NCBI RefSeq assembly: GCF_030582395.1
Contig: NZ_CP104381.1
Coordinates: forward strand, 2,294,001-2,358,000
From: Ralstonia pickettii
GTDB lineage: Bacteria; Pseudomonadota; Gammaproteobacteria; Burkholderiales; Burkholderiaceae
Reading direction: 5' to 3'
DNA length: 64,000 bases
The notes beneath the pieces are model-generated. The model ran no database searches, was not told where the DNA came from, and saw only the letters and a program-made list of their open reading frames with translations. Made by a program: the position numbers and the translations under genes. Each line of letters opens with the position of its first letter. The first letter of the stretch is position 1. Positions 57,021 through 64,000 of the stretch are shown one piece after another.

Positions 57021-60000
57021 TTATGCGAACCGCTCGATCTGGCAGACCGTCGTTTTCGTTTCCTGCATCATCGTCACCGAGTCGTAGCCGTAGGTCGTGG
57101 CCGTGTTGATGGCCTCGCCACGCACGATCGGGTGGGCGCCCTCCGGGTAGTACTCGAGCAGGTCCTTGCCCTGCCACCAGCCGGAAAAGTGAAACGGGAT
57201 GAAGGCGTGGTCTACCCCCACGCGCTCCGTCACCAGCGCACGCACCTTGATCTGGGCGCCGGTCGGCGTCTTGACCCAGACGAAATCGTTGTGTCGGATG
57301 CCCCGGTCGGCTGCAGCCTTCGGGTTGATCTCGACAAAGTTCTCCTGCTGCAGCTCGGCAAGCCACGGGTTGGAGCGCGTCTCCTCGCCGCCGCCCTCGT
57401 ATTCGACAAGGCGGCCGGAGGTGAGAATGATCGGGAATTTCTCGTAGACCTTGTTCTCGATATTGCGCTGCTGCACCGTCTTGTACAGCGTGGGCAGGCG
57501 CCAGAAAGCCTTCTTGTCGTCGTGCGTGGGGTACTTGGCCACCATGTCCGGCCGCGTCGAATACAGGGGCTCGCGGTGCTGCGGAATGCCGTCGGGGAAG
57601 TTCCACACGATGGCGCGCGCCTTGGCGTTGCCGAACGGATGGCAACCATGCTTCATCGCCACGCGCTGGATGCCGCCGGACAGATCGGTCTTCCAGTTCT
57701 TGCCTTCGGCGGCCTTCTTCTCGGCATCGGTCAGGTCATCCCACCAGCCGAGTTTCTTGAGGAAGACGTGGTCGAACTCGGGGTAGCCGGTGGTCAACTC
57801 CGAGCCCAGCGAGAACGAGCCATCTTCGGCCAGCAGGTTGACGCCGTCGCGCTCCACCCCAAAGTTGGCGCGGAAGTTACCGCCGCCTTCCATCACGTGC
57901 TTGCTGGTGTCGTACAGGTTCGGCGAGCCGGGGTGCTTGAGTTCCGGCGTGCCGTAGCACGGCCACGGCAGGCCGAAGTAGTCGCCGGTCAGGTCGTAGC
58001 CGGTTTCGGCATCCTTGCCCCCCTTGCAGCGCAATGTGCGCACATCAAACAGGTGCATGTTGCGCATGTGGGCCTTCAGGCGTTCCGGCGATTGGCCCGT
58101 ATAGCCGATCGTCCAGTTGCCGCGATTGATCTCGCGCAGGATCGATTCGATCTCGGGCTCGCGCCATGTCATGCCGGCACGCTTGTATTCGGTGATCTTG
58201 CAGTTCTTCGACAGCTCCTTGCCGAAGCCGAGGCGATCGGCAAACGCCTGCATGATCACGTGATCGGGCTGCGATTCGAACAGCGGATCGATGACCTTTT
58301 CGCGCCATTGCAGCGAGCGGTTCGACGCGGTGCACGAGCCGGACGTTTCGAACTGCGTGGCCGCCGGCAACAGGTAGACGGCGCGGTTCGGATTGGGCGG
58401 CGTGCCGTCGGCGGCGGGCATGTTGGCCATGGCCGCCGTAGCCGACGGGTATGGATCGATCACGACCAGCAGGTCGAGCTTGTCGAGCGCGCGCTTCATG
58501 TCCATCCCGCGCGTTTGCGAGTTGGGCGCGTGACCCCAGTAGAAAACGGCGCGGACGTTGTTGTCCTGATCGATCAGGTCGTTCTTTTCAAGCACCGCAT
58601 CGGCCCAGCGCGAGACGGTGGTGCCCGACTTTTCCATCATCGCCTGCGAGGCAAAGCGTCCCTTGATCCACTCGTAATCCACGCCCCATACGTTGGCGAA
58701 GTGTTTCCACGCCCCGGCAGCCAGGCCGTAGTAGCCAGGCAACGAATCGGGGTTCGGGCCCACGTCGGTGGCACCCTGCACATTGTCGTGGCCGCGGAAG
58801 ATGTTGGCGCCACCGCCCGACTTGCCGATATTGCCCAAGGCCAATTGCACGATGCACGAGGCGCGCACGATGGCGTTGCCGATGGTGTGCTGCGTCTGGC
58901 CCATGCACCACACCAGCGTGCTCGGGCGGTTCATCGCCATCATCTCGGCGACCTTGTGGACCTGTGCTTCCGGCACGCCGCACACCTCTTCGACCTTGTC
59001 CGGCGTCCACTTGGCGAGCACTTCGTCGCGCACCTTGTCCATGCCGTAGACGCGGTCGTGGATGTACTGCTTGTCTTCCCAACCGTTCTTGAAGATGTGA
59101 TACAGCACGCCGAACAGGAACGCGATATCGGTGCCGGAGCGGATGCGCACGTATTCATCCGACTTGGCCGCCGTGCGCGTGTAGCGCGGATCGACCACGA
59201 TGACCTTGCAGCCCGTTTCCTTGGCGTGCAGCAGATGCAGCATCGACACCGGATGTGCCTCCGCCGCGTTCGAGCCGATGTACAACGCACACTTGGCGTT
59301 CTGCATGTCGTTGTACGAGTTGGTCATCGCACCGTAGCCCCACGTGTTGGCCACGCCGGCGACGGTGGTGCTATGACAGATGCGCGCCTGGTGATCACAG
59401 TTGTTGGTGCCGAAGAACGACACCCACTTGCGCAGCAGATACGACTGCTCGTTACTGTGCTTGGACGACCCCACGAAGAAGAACGAATCCGGCCCGGTCT
59501 CCTTGCGGATGGTCTGCATCTTGGCGACGATCTCATTGAGCGCCTGTTCCCAGCTGATGCGCTGGTAGCGGCCGTCGACCAGTTTCATTGGCGTCTTCAG
59601 GCGGTATTCGCCGTGACCATGCTCACGCAGGGCGGCGCCCTTGGCGCAATGCGCACCGAGGTTGATCGGCGAATCGAACACCGGCTCCTGGCGCACCCAC
59701 ACGCCGTTCTGCACGACGGCATCCACCGAGCACCCGACCGAGCAGTGCGAGCACACCGTGCGACGCACGACGATATCGCCCTTGCCTTCGGCGGCCTGGG
59801 CCTCGCCCACCACCGATTTCTTTACCAGCGAAAGCTGCGTTGCGGCCAGCCCTGCCCCGACGCCGATGCCGGAGCGCTTGAGGAACGTGCGGCGGTCCAT
59901 GGTCGGCAATGCGCCGGCCAGGCTGCGCGCCAGACTGCCGGCCAGCGACGAAGCGCCCTGGCCATTTGAACGCCGGGTCGAAGCGGCTTTGGTGTCCTGT

Positions 60001-60026
60001 ACCGCCGGTTTGCGGGTCAGAAGCAT
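57021..60026 (-). CDS. fdhA: Formate dehydrogenase catalytic (molybdopterin) subunit
   Basis: Molybdenum or tungsten bis-MGD enzyme of 1001 residues that oxidises formate to CO2 in the periplasm. A twin-arginine signal (MDRRTFLKRSGIG, from residue 43) follows a 42-residue N-terminal extension. Start ATG 60026 has AGGTGA upstream. A 4Fe-4S cluster is set by Cys92, Cys95, Cys99 and Cys127. The metal ligand at the active site is Cys217 (RICHSTT; codon TGT at 59376-59378), where E. coli FdnG has selenocysteine. The segment AAEAHP and RVEYEGGGEETRSN-type C-terminal blocks are typical. No stop codon is read through, so no Sec is needed. Confidence 0.97.
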   Translation of the reverse strand: MLLTRKPAVQDTKAASTRRSNGQGASSLAGSLARSLAGALPTMDRRTFLKRSGIGVGAGLAATQLSLVKKSVVGEAQAAEGKGDIVVRRTVCSHCSVGCSVDAVVQNGVWVRQEPVFDSPINLGAHCAKGAALREHGHGEYRLKTPMKLVDGRYQRISWEQALNEIVAKMQTIRKETGPDSFFFVGSSKHSNEQSYLLRKWVSFFGTNNCDHQARICHSTTVAGVANTWGYGAMTNSYNDMQNAKCALYIGSNAAEAHPVSMLHLLHAKETGCKVIVVDPRYTRTAAKSDEYVRIRSGTDIAFLFGVLYHIFKNGWEDKQYIHDRVYGMDKVRDEVLAKWTPDKVEEVCGVPEAQVHKVAEMMAMNRPSTLVWCMGQTQHTIGNAIVRASCIVQLALGNIGKSGGGANIFRGHDNVQGATDVGPNPDSLPGYYGLAAGAWKHFANVWGVDYEWIKGRFASQAMMEKSGTTVSRWADAVLEKNDLIDQDNNVRAVFYWGHAPNSQTRGMDMKRALDKLDLLVVIDPYPSATAAMANMPAADGTPPNPNRAVYLLPAATQFETSGSCTASNRSLQWREKVIDPLFESQPDHVIMQAFADRLGFGKELSKNCKITEYKRAGMTWREPEIESILREINRGNWTIGYTGQSPERLKAHMRNMHLFDVRTLRCKGGKDAETGYDLTGDYFGLPWPCYGTPELKHPGSPNLYDTSKHVMEGGGNFRANFGVERDGVNLLAEDGSFSLGSELTTGYPEFDHVFLKKLGWWDDLTDAEKKAAEGKNWKTDLSGGIQRVAMKHGCHPFGNAKARAIVWNFPDGIPQHREPLYSTRPDMVAKYPTHDDKKAFWRLPTLYKTVQQRNIENKVYEKFPIILTSGRLVEYEGGGEETRSNPWLAELQQENFVEINPKAAADRGIRHNDFVWVKTPTGAQIKVRALVTERVGVDHAFIPFHFSGWWQGKDLLEYYPEGAHPIVRGEAINTATTYGYDSVTMMQETKTTVCQIERFA

Positions 60027-60093
60027 GAGGTCACCTGAGGATGTGGGGTGCGTGCAGTGACGATGAAGCGGAAGCGGCGCGCATGCGGCCGCG

Positions 60094-60345
60094 TCAGATC
60101 CACGTCGTCTTGTAGTACTTGCGGATGTGTTCGCTCAGGCGGTAGCCGGTGGCGCCGTCATCCGCGGCGTCGGTTGCGGGTGTGGCCGGAGCGGTGGGCG
60201 CTTGCACCAGATGGCCGGCTGTGGCGGCAGTGCCTGCAGCCGCGGCTGCCACCGCCGCGCCCATCAGGAAGCGGCGGCGAGTGGGTGCTGCATCAGCGGA
60301 ATCCGCTTCTGGGCGCGCGTGAGGGACGGTGTTCGGGCTTGGCAT
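60094..60345 (-). CDS. Small Tat-substrate protein of the formate dehydrogenase region
   Basis: An 83-residue protein with a twin-arginine leader (TRRRFLMGAAVAAAAAGTAATAG) and a short mature part that ends in RLSEHIRKYYKTTWI. It belongs to the known 'formate dehydrogenase region Tat target' family, whose role is not known. ATG 60345 has GGGGAG upstream. It precedes fdhA by 68 bases and is the first gene of the core operon after the regulatory gap. Confidence 0.85.
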   Translation of the reverse strand: MPSPNTVPHARPEADSADAAPTRRRFLMGAAVAAAAAGTAATAGHLVQAPTAPATPATDAADDGATGYRLSEHIRKYYKTTWI

Positions 60346-60418
60346 TTCGATGCTCCCCGGCTCAATCAAACCGATGACCGAATGTAATAGGAATTTTCGA
60401 ACACATTTTAGGAGTAAC

Positions 60419-60460
60419 GGCATGGGAAAACCATGCCCAAATCCCCTTCCCGAGGGATTT
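60419..60460. promoter_or_regulatory. Two inverted repeats upstream of the fdh operon
   Basis: GGCATGG-N5-CCATGCC (60419-60437) and AAATCCC-N8-GGGATTT (60439-60460) stand head to tail in the 235-base gap (60346-60580) between the TorD-like gene and the Tat-substrate gene. They lie 74 to 115 bases upstream of that gene's start, where an operator would be expected. The binding protein is unknown. Confidence 0.45.
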
Positions 60461-60580
60461 TCCTGACGAATTACCGATGAATTTTTTCAATGAGTCGGAT
60501 TTGAACCGCTCCTCGGTGACGCTGGCCCGGCGTGGCTCTTCGGAGCCCGCTTAATTTTTAGGCAGCCGAGGCGACGGCTG

Positions 60581-61252
60581 TCATGCCAACTCAAGGGCGA
60601 GCCGCTCCACGTCGAAAAACGCTTTCGCCAATGCAGCCACATCGGCATAGAACGCAGCGCGCGGATGCTGCAATACAGCATCGCAAGCCGTATCGACCCA
60701 AGGGGCCAGATGACGCTGAAAAAACCCGCGCTGCTCTTCGATGCGCGCAAGCGCAACGTCGTCCCCGGCGATGAGGTAACGCATCACCTCGCACAGCGTG
60801 GCGAGATGGTCTTCCGTTTCCGTAACGCCCTCGGCGCGCTCCAGACCGAAGCGGCGCAGATCATCCCGCAGCACGACGAGCGGCTTTTCGTTCAGGAAAC
60901 CGGCCTGGTAGTACGAGCCGTACAAGAACACCTCCGGTTTGCCGACGCCGATGAACAGGTCGGTGTATTCCTCGTCAGCCTGCGCGGCGGTCGTCTTGCC
61001 GGCGCGGGCGACAAGCCGCCGCCACGCCTGGGTGAGCGCGCTGCTGACTGCCGCTTCAGCATCGGCCGAGGCGGTACCGTCATCGCCTATCGGGTCGAGC
61101 GCCGCGGCGGCGATGCGCTGCAGCAAATCGGCGTCCGCCGCCTGGAAGAACAGCGTAGCCAGGAGGCCGTAAAGGTCAGCACGGGCGAGATCCTCCGCGC
61201 TGTCGGCGGGCGTCGCGGCGGGATGGAATTGCAGGGGCTGGGCGTCGTTCAT
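60581..61252 (-). CDS. TorD-family chaperone for the formate dehydrogenase
   Basis: A cytoplasmic chaperone of 223 residues that keeps a Tat-exported molybdoenzyme in check until its cofactor is inserted. The helical TorD/DmsD fold is recognised by RADLYGLLATLFF at the start, DEEYTDLFIGVGKPEVFLYGSYYQAGFL, and the ETEDHLATLCEVMRYLI block. ATG 61252 is used; a TTG at 61273 is possible and would overlap no other gene. It lies 31 bases past the polyferredoxin stop. It presumably serves FdhA. Confidence 0.88.
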   Translation of the reverse strand: MNDAQPLQFHPAATPADSAEDLARADLYGLLATLFFQAADADLLQRIAAAALDPIGDDGTASADAEAAVSSALTQAWRRLVARAGKTTAAQADEEYTDLFIGVGKPEVFLYGSYYQAGFLNEKPLVVLRDDLRRFGLERAEGVTETEDHLATLCEVMRYLIAGDDVALARIEEQRGFFQRHLAPWVDTACDAVLQHPRAAFYADVAALAKAFFDVERLALELA

Positions 61253-61283
61253 GGGATCAGAGATCGGCTTCAATGCGCGGTTT

Positions 61284-63443
61284 TCAGTGCGGGGCGCCGG
61301 GGCGTTCGCCGTTCTGCATCATGTCGATCACCCGGCAGTCGCTGCACATCTTGAGGCGCTCGGCAGCGGCGCCCGAGAACGCCGGATGCGCGCCCAGCTT
61401 GGCCAGCATCGTGGTGACCATCTGCGCGGTGCCGAACGCCTTGTTGCAGCGGATGCAGTGGAACGGCTGCGCCTGATTAAGCGTCATCGGCTGCCGGGCG
61501 TCGGCCGACAGGTTCAGGCGCGGCACGAGCGCAATGGCGTTTTCAGGGCACGTCGTTTCGCACAGGCCGCATTGGACGCAGTTGCGCTCGATCATCGCCA
61601 GCACGGGGCGCTCGGACTGATCGCGCAGCGCTTGCGAGGGGCACGCACCCACGCAGGCCATGCACAGCGTGCAGCTTTCGCGGTTCACGGTGATGGCGCC
61701 AAACGGTGCCCCCGCCGGGAGCGGAATGACGGCCTCGGTGGCCTTGGCGTGGCGCGCGAGATGGTCGAGCGCGAAATCCAGCGTCTCGCGCTTGGCAGCG
61801 GCCACCGCGAAGGTGGCGGCCGGCATGTCACGGCGAAAGCCGCGCAGGGGGCCCGAAACATCAGCACGACTGAGGCGCGCGTCGAGCGCAGCGGGATCCG
61901 CCACGTCGATCAACACCACGCCAGCCGCATCCGGAGGTTCGCCAAGCCCCTGCAGCACGGCCTGCGCCACGGCGACCTGCTCGGCGAGCATCGCACGGTA
62001 CTGCGGTGCATCGTCTTCGGTCAGGAGAATGGCGATGCGCGCGGCCCCATAAGCCAGAGCGGCAAACCACAGGTCCAACCCCGTCGATGCTGCGTGGAAG
62101 ACTTCCACCGGCAGCACATTCACCGGCACGCCCTGCGCTTTGCCGATGCGCGCGGCACGGCCCAGTTGCTCGATCAGCGTGCGGCCGCGCTCACCGTTAT
62201 GCAGCAGCACCACGGCATCGCGCCCACCCGCCGATGCATACGTGCTCAGCAACGTCTTCAGCTTGCGCCCCTGGTACGGCGCGCTGGGATACGCATACGT
62301 GATGGCGCCGGTCGGGCACGCCGTCGTACAGGCCCCGCAGCCCACGCACAGATTCGGCGTGACCTGCACGCTACCGCGGCCGTCCTTCCACTGCGACGCG
62401 ATGGCCGACGCAGAACACACCTGCACACAGGCGTCGCAACCGACCTGGCCATTACGCCCGTGTGCGCAGATCGATTCCTTGTATTGGAAGAACTTCGGTT
62501 TCTCGAACTCGCCCACCATTTGCAGCAGGGCCAGCGATGCCGTCAATTGGCGGCCGGCGTCTGCACCGGCGTGGAAATAGCCCTGCGGCGGCTGGTGCTG
62601 CGCAAACGCCGGTGCATCGTTCAAATCGAAGATCAGGTCGAAGTGGCCCGACAGCGCCTGCGGTGCATTCACCCGGCTGAAATCGATGGCCATTGCTTCG
62701 CCGCACGCCTTGACGCATGCGCGATGGTCGCGGCATGCATCCAAGTCGATCTGATAGAGCGCGTCGATGGCGCCTTCGGGGCAAACATCGATGCAGGCGT
62801 TGCAGCGCGTGCAGCGGTCCAGGTCGATCGGATTGCGGTTGCGCCACTGCACCTCGAACGCGCCGAGCCAGCCCTTCATTTCCACCAACTCGCCCGCATG
62901 GACGGGCCAGCGGCGTTCCATCGGCGGTACGAGCGGACCGCTGACGCGGTCGCGTCCGGTGACGAGCACCGTCACGCTCAGTTGGTCGGCCAGTCGCTCT
63001 GCCCACGGCATCACACGCTCGGCAGCGCCAACAATCAGCACGTTCCCGTCGGAACGGTAGTCGACCACCGGCACCGGGTCCGGCGCAGGCAACCCTGCCA
63101 CGGCCAACAGGGCCGCTGTCTTGGCCTGCAAGCCGCGCGCATCGCGCTTGGCCCCCGCCGACCACCCTCCCGTTTCGCGCACGTTGACAAAGCGGATCGG
63201 CGCGGTCACGCCCTCATGCTGGGCGGCCATTTCTGCAAACAGTGCCTTTTCCTGCGTGCACGCGACAATGACATCCTCCGCGCCATCCAGCGCCTGAGTG
63301 AATGCGCCGATCTCGCGGCGGCAAAGCAGGTGGTGCGTCTTGCCGGGCGCATCGATGGCGGCTTCAGACGCGCGCAGGGCGTCGCCCACCGCATCGGCAT
63401 CGAGCGGCATGGTGTGATTGCAACTGCAGAGCAGCGTCGGCAT
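61284..63443 (-). CDS. Large polyferredoxin with zinc-ribbon tail
   Basis: A cytoplasmic protein of 719 residues with many Cys clusters. Four standard 4Fe-4S motifs are seen at Cys211/214/217/221, 366/369/372/376, 591/594/597/601 and 622/625/628/632. Two atypical groups lie at 237-247 and 326-343. A zinc ribbon is formed by Cys663/666 and Cys700/703. The N-terminal 200 residues carry a Cys-x-Cys start and a Rossmann-like segment (VLIVGAAERV). It resembles the HdrA-like electron-transfer proteins often found beside fdhA, torD and DUF3306. Its partner and reaction are not known; it may deliver electrons for Moco handling or connect formate oxidation to a cytosolic acceptor. Confidence 0.83.
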   Translation of the reverse strand: MPTLLCSCNHTMPLDADAVGDALRASEAAIDAPGKTHHLLCRREIGAFTQALDGAEDVIVACTQEKALFAEMAAQHEGVTAPIRFVNVRETGGWSAGAKRDARGLQAKTAALLAVAGLPAPDPVPVVDYRSDGNVLIVGAAERVMPWAERLADQLSVTVLVTGRDRVSGPLVPPMERRWPVHAGELVEMKGWLGAFEVQWRNRNPIDLDRCTRCNACIDVCPEGAIDALYQIDLDACRDHRACVKACGEAMAIDFSRVNAPQALSGHFDLIFDLNDAPAFAQHQPPQGYFHAGADAGRQLTASLALLQMVGEFEKPKFFQYKESICAHGRNGQVGCDACVQVCSASAIASQWKDGRGSVQVTPNLCVGCGACTTACPTGAITYAYPSAPYQGRKLKTLLSTYASAGGRDAVVLLHNGERGRTLIEQLGRAARIGKAQGVPVNVLPVEVFHAASTGLDLWFAALAYGAARIAILLTEDDAPQYRAMLAEQVAVAQAVLQGLGEPPDAAGVVLIDVADPAALDARLSRADVSGPLRGFRRDMPAATFAVAAAKRETLDFALDHLARHAKATEAVIPLPAGAPFGAITVNRESCTLCMACVGACPSQALRDQSERPVLAMIERNCVQCGLCETTCPENAIALVPRLNLSADARQPMTLNQAQPFHCIRCNKAFGTAQMVTTMLAKLGAHPAFSGAAAERLKMCSDCRVIDMMQNGERPGAPH

Positions 63444-63525
63444 GGATCTGAGCGTGAGCGCCTGCGTGCGTGGCGCAGGCTATGGGGACATGGCCGCACG
63501 GTCGTTGCCGCGCGGTACTCTTTCT

Positions 63526-64000
63526 TTATTCTACGGACGGTGGCTTAGCGCTGCCATGCGGGGTTGCCTGGGCGGTGTCTTCAACGGCGGGCGACTCGCC
63601 ATCGGCAGGTTCAGGCGGCGTCTCGCCGGTCACAGCGGGCGAAGCGTCCGGTACCGGCGCGGTTCCGGTCGGCGCAGCCAACTCCTCATCCAGTGGCTCG
63701 AACAGCCGCAATTCCGCCGTATGACGCAGCTCTCGCAACATCTCGGGCGGGATCGGATCGGGCTGCGAATAGTCGTCGATGTACGTATCGAGACCGTCCA
63801 TCACATTGAAGTGCGGATCGGCGAAAAGCTTCTTGAGCGCGGCGCGCTTGACGGTCTCGTCCACCCCGCGCGCGACGAACGGCGCGAAGTCATCGGACGG
63901 CGTCAGCTTGGCGGCATCTTCCAGCGTGAGCGGAGGCGGCGCCTCGGGCGTGGGCTCGATCGTCGACACATTGGGCACGACGGCGGGCGCCGGATCAGCG
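63526..64000 (-). CDS. DUF3306 protein, runs off the right edge
   Basis: The C-terminal 158 codons of a DUF3306-family protein; the frame is open to the window edge and no good start is visible. The core is PSDDFAPFVARGVDETVKRAALKKLFADPHFNVMDGLDTYIDDYSQPDPIP, a conserved block of this family, and the tail is Pro/Ala/Glu-rich. An internal GTG at 63978 is unlikely to be the true start because the residues before it continue the same Pro/Ala-rich pattern. DUF3305/DUF3306 proteins commonly head formate dehydrogenase clusters; the function is unknown. Confidence 0.82.
   Translation of the reverse strand, partial: ADPAPAVVPNVSTIEPTPEAPPPLTLEDAAKLTPSDDFAPFVARGVDETVKRAALKKLFADPHFNVMDGLDTYIDDYSQPDPIPPEMLRELRHTAELRLFEPLDEELAAPTGTAPVPDASPAVTGETPPEPADGESPAVEDTAQATPHGSAKPPSVE

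Noticed and set aside
56811..59969. A 1052-codon open frame on the plus strand opposite fdhA and fdhB
   Set aside because: It is antisense to well-conserved genes and has the His/Arg/Asp-rich composition typical of frames opposite high-GC coding sequence; no domain or signal is visible.
60490..60515. A tRNA-like T-arm (GGTTCAAATCC on the minus strand) between the TorD-like gene and the fdh operon, considered as a selC remnant
   Set aside because: Only three pairs of the T stem form, no acceptor or anticodon stem can be drawn around it, and FdhA uses Cys, so no tRNA-Sec is needed.
60534..60558. A GGCTC-TTCG-GAGCC hairpin followed by a T-rich stretch on the plus strand
   Set aside because: No plus-strand gene precedes it, so a terminator there would have nothing to stop; kept only as a possible weak structure.
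61251..63548. A 765-codon plus-strand frame opposite the polyferredoxin
   Set aside because: Composition is that of an antisense frame, and the minus strand has ordered Cys clusters.

Overview
The window reads as a high-GC chromosomal segment of a betaproteobacterium in the Burkholderiales, most likely Ralstonia. This rests on gene content and order: ftsK-lolA near rarA-serS, hemC-hemDX-hemY next to ppc, an OmpC-like Burkholderiales porin, an OmpR-independent housekeeping set, and an fdhD / periplasmic formate dehydrogenase cluster with DUF3306. The species is not resolved. No insertion sequence, prophage or CRISPR array was seen, and no gap between genes exceeds 300 bases.

Left part (1-12.6 kb): a quinoprotein (PQQ) oxidation locus. 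On the minus strand lie a TonB-dependent receptor, a YVTN beta-propeller protein, a cytochrome b561, a PQQ alcohol dehydrogenase and the start of a probable c-type cytochrome, plus an aldehyde dehydrogenase. Divergent on the plus strand are a SoxYZ-like carrier, two metallo-beta-lactamase-fold proteins and a porin. The dehydrogenase has the Asp-x-Asp signature of lanthanide-dependent enzymes. Four sigma-54-type -24/-12 elements precede the dehydrogenase, the aldehyde dehydrogenase, the SoxYZ-like gene and the porin, with TGTTGC/GCAACA-type dyads upstream. Together this looks like one sigma-54 regulon that takes an alcohol to aldehyde to acid. The activator and PQQ biosynthesis genes are not in the window.

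Middle part (12.7-52.8 kb): mainly housekeeping genes with small accessory modules. These are a PlsC-type acyltransferase, tRNA-Ser(CGA) with serS, rarA, a ureohydrolase/MFS/LysR module, a lipoprotein, lolA, ftsK, trxB, an Smr protein, a TRIC-family membrane protein, glnB, a methyltransferase, nadE, a FemAB/GNAT-like protein, ppa, an aldehyde dehydrogenase-SDR-MFS catabolic operon, the haem operon hemC-hemDX-hemY, ppc, a DHA2 efflux pump with LysR regulator, a sigma/anti-sigma pair facing a ferritin-like protein, argH, an AlkD-like repair protein, an Orn/Lys/Arg decarboxylase and dcd.

Right part (52.9-64 kb): a respiratory, periplasmic, Cys-type formate dehydrogenase cluster on the minus strand. 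It holds DUF3306 (partial), a large polyferredoxin, a TorD-like chaperone, a small Tat-substrate protein, fdhA, fdhB, a small lipoprotein, the cytochrome b subunit, a small exported protein, a lipoprotein Cu,Zn superoxide dismutase and fdhD.
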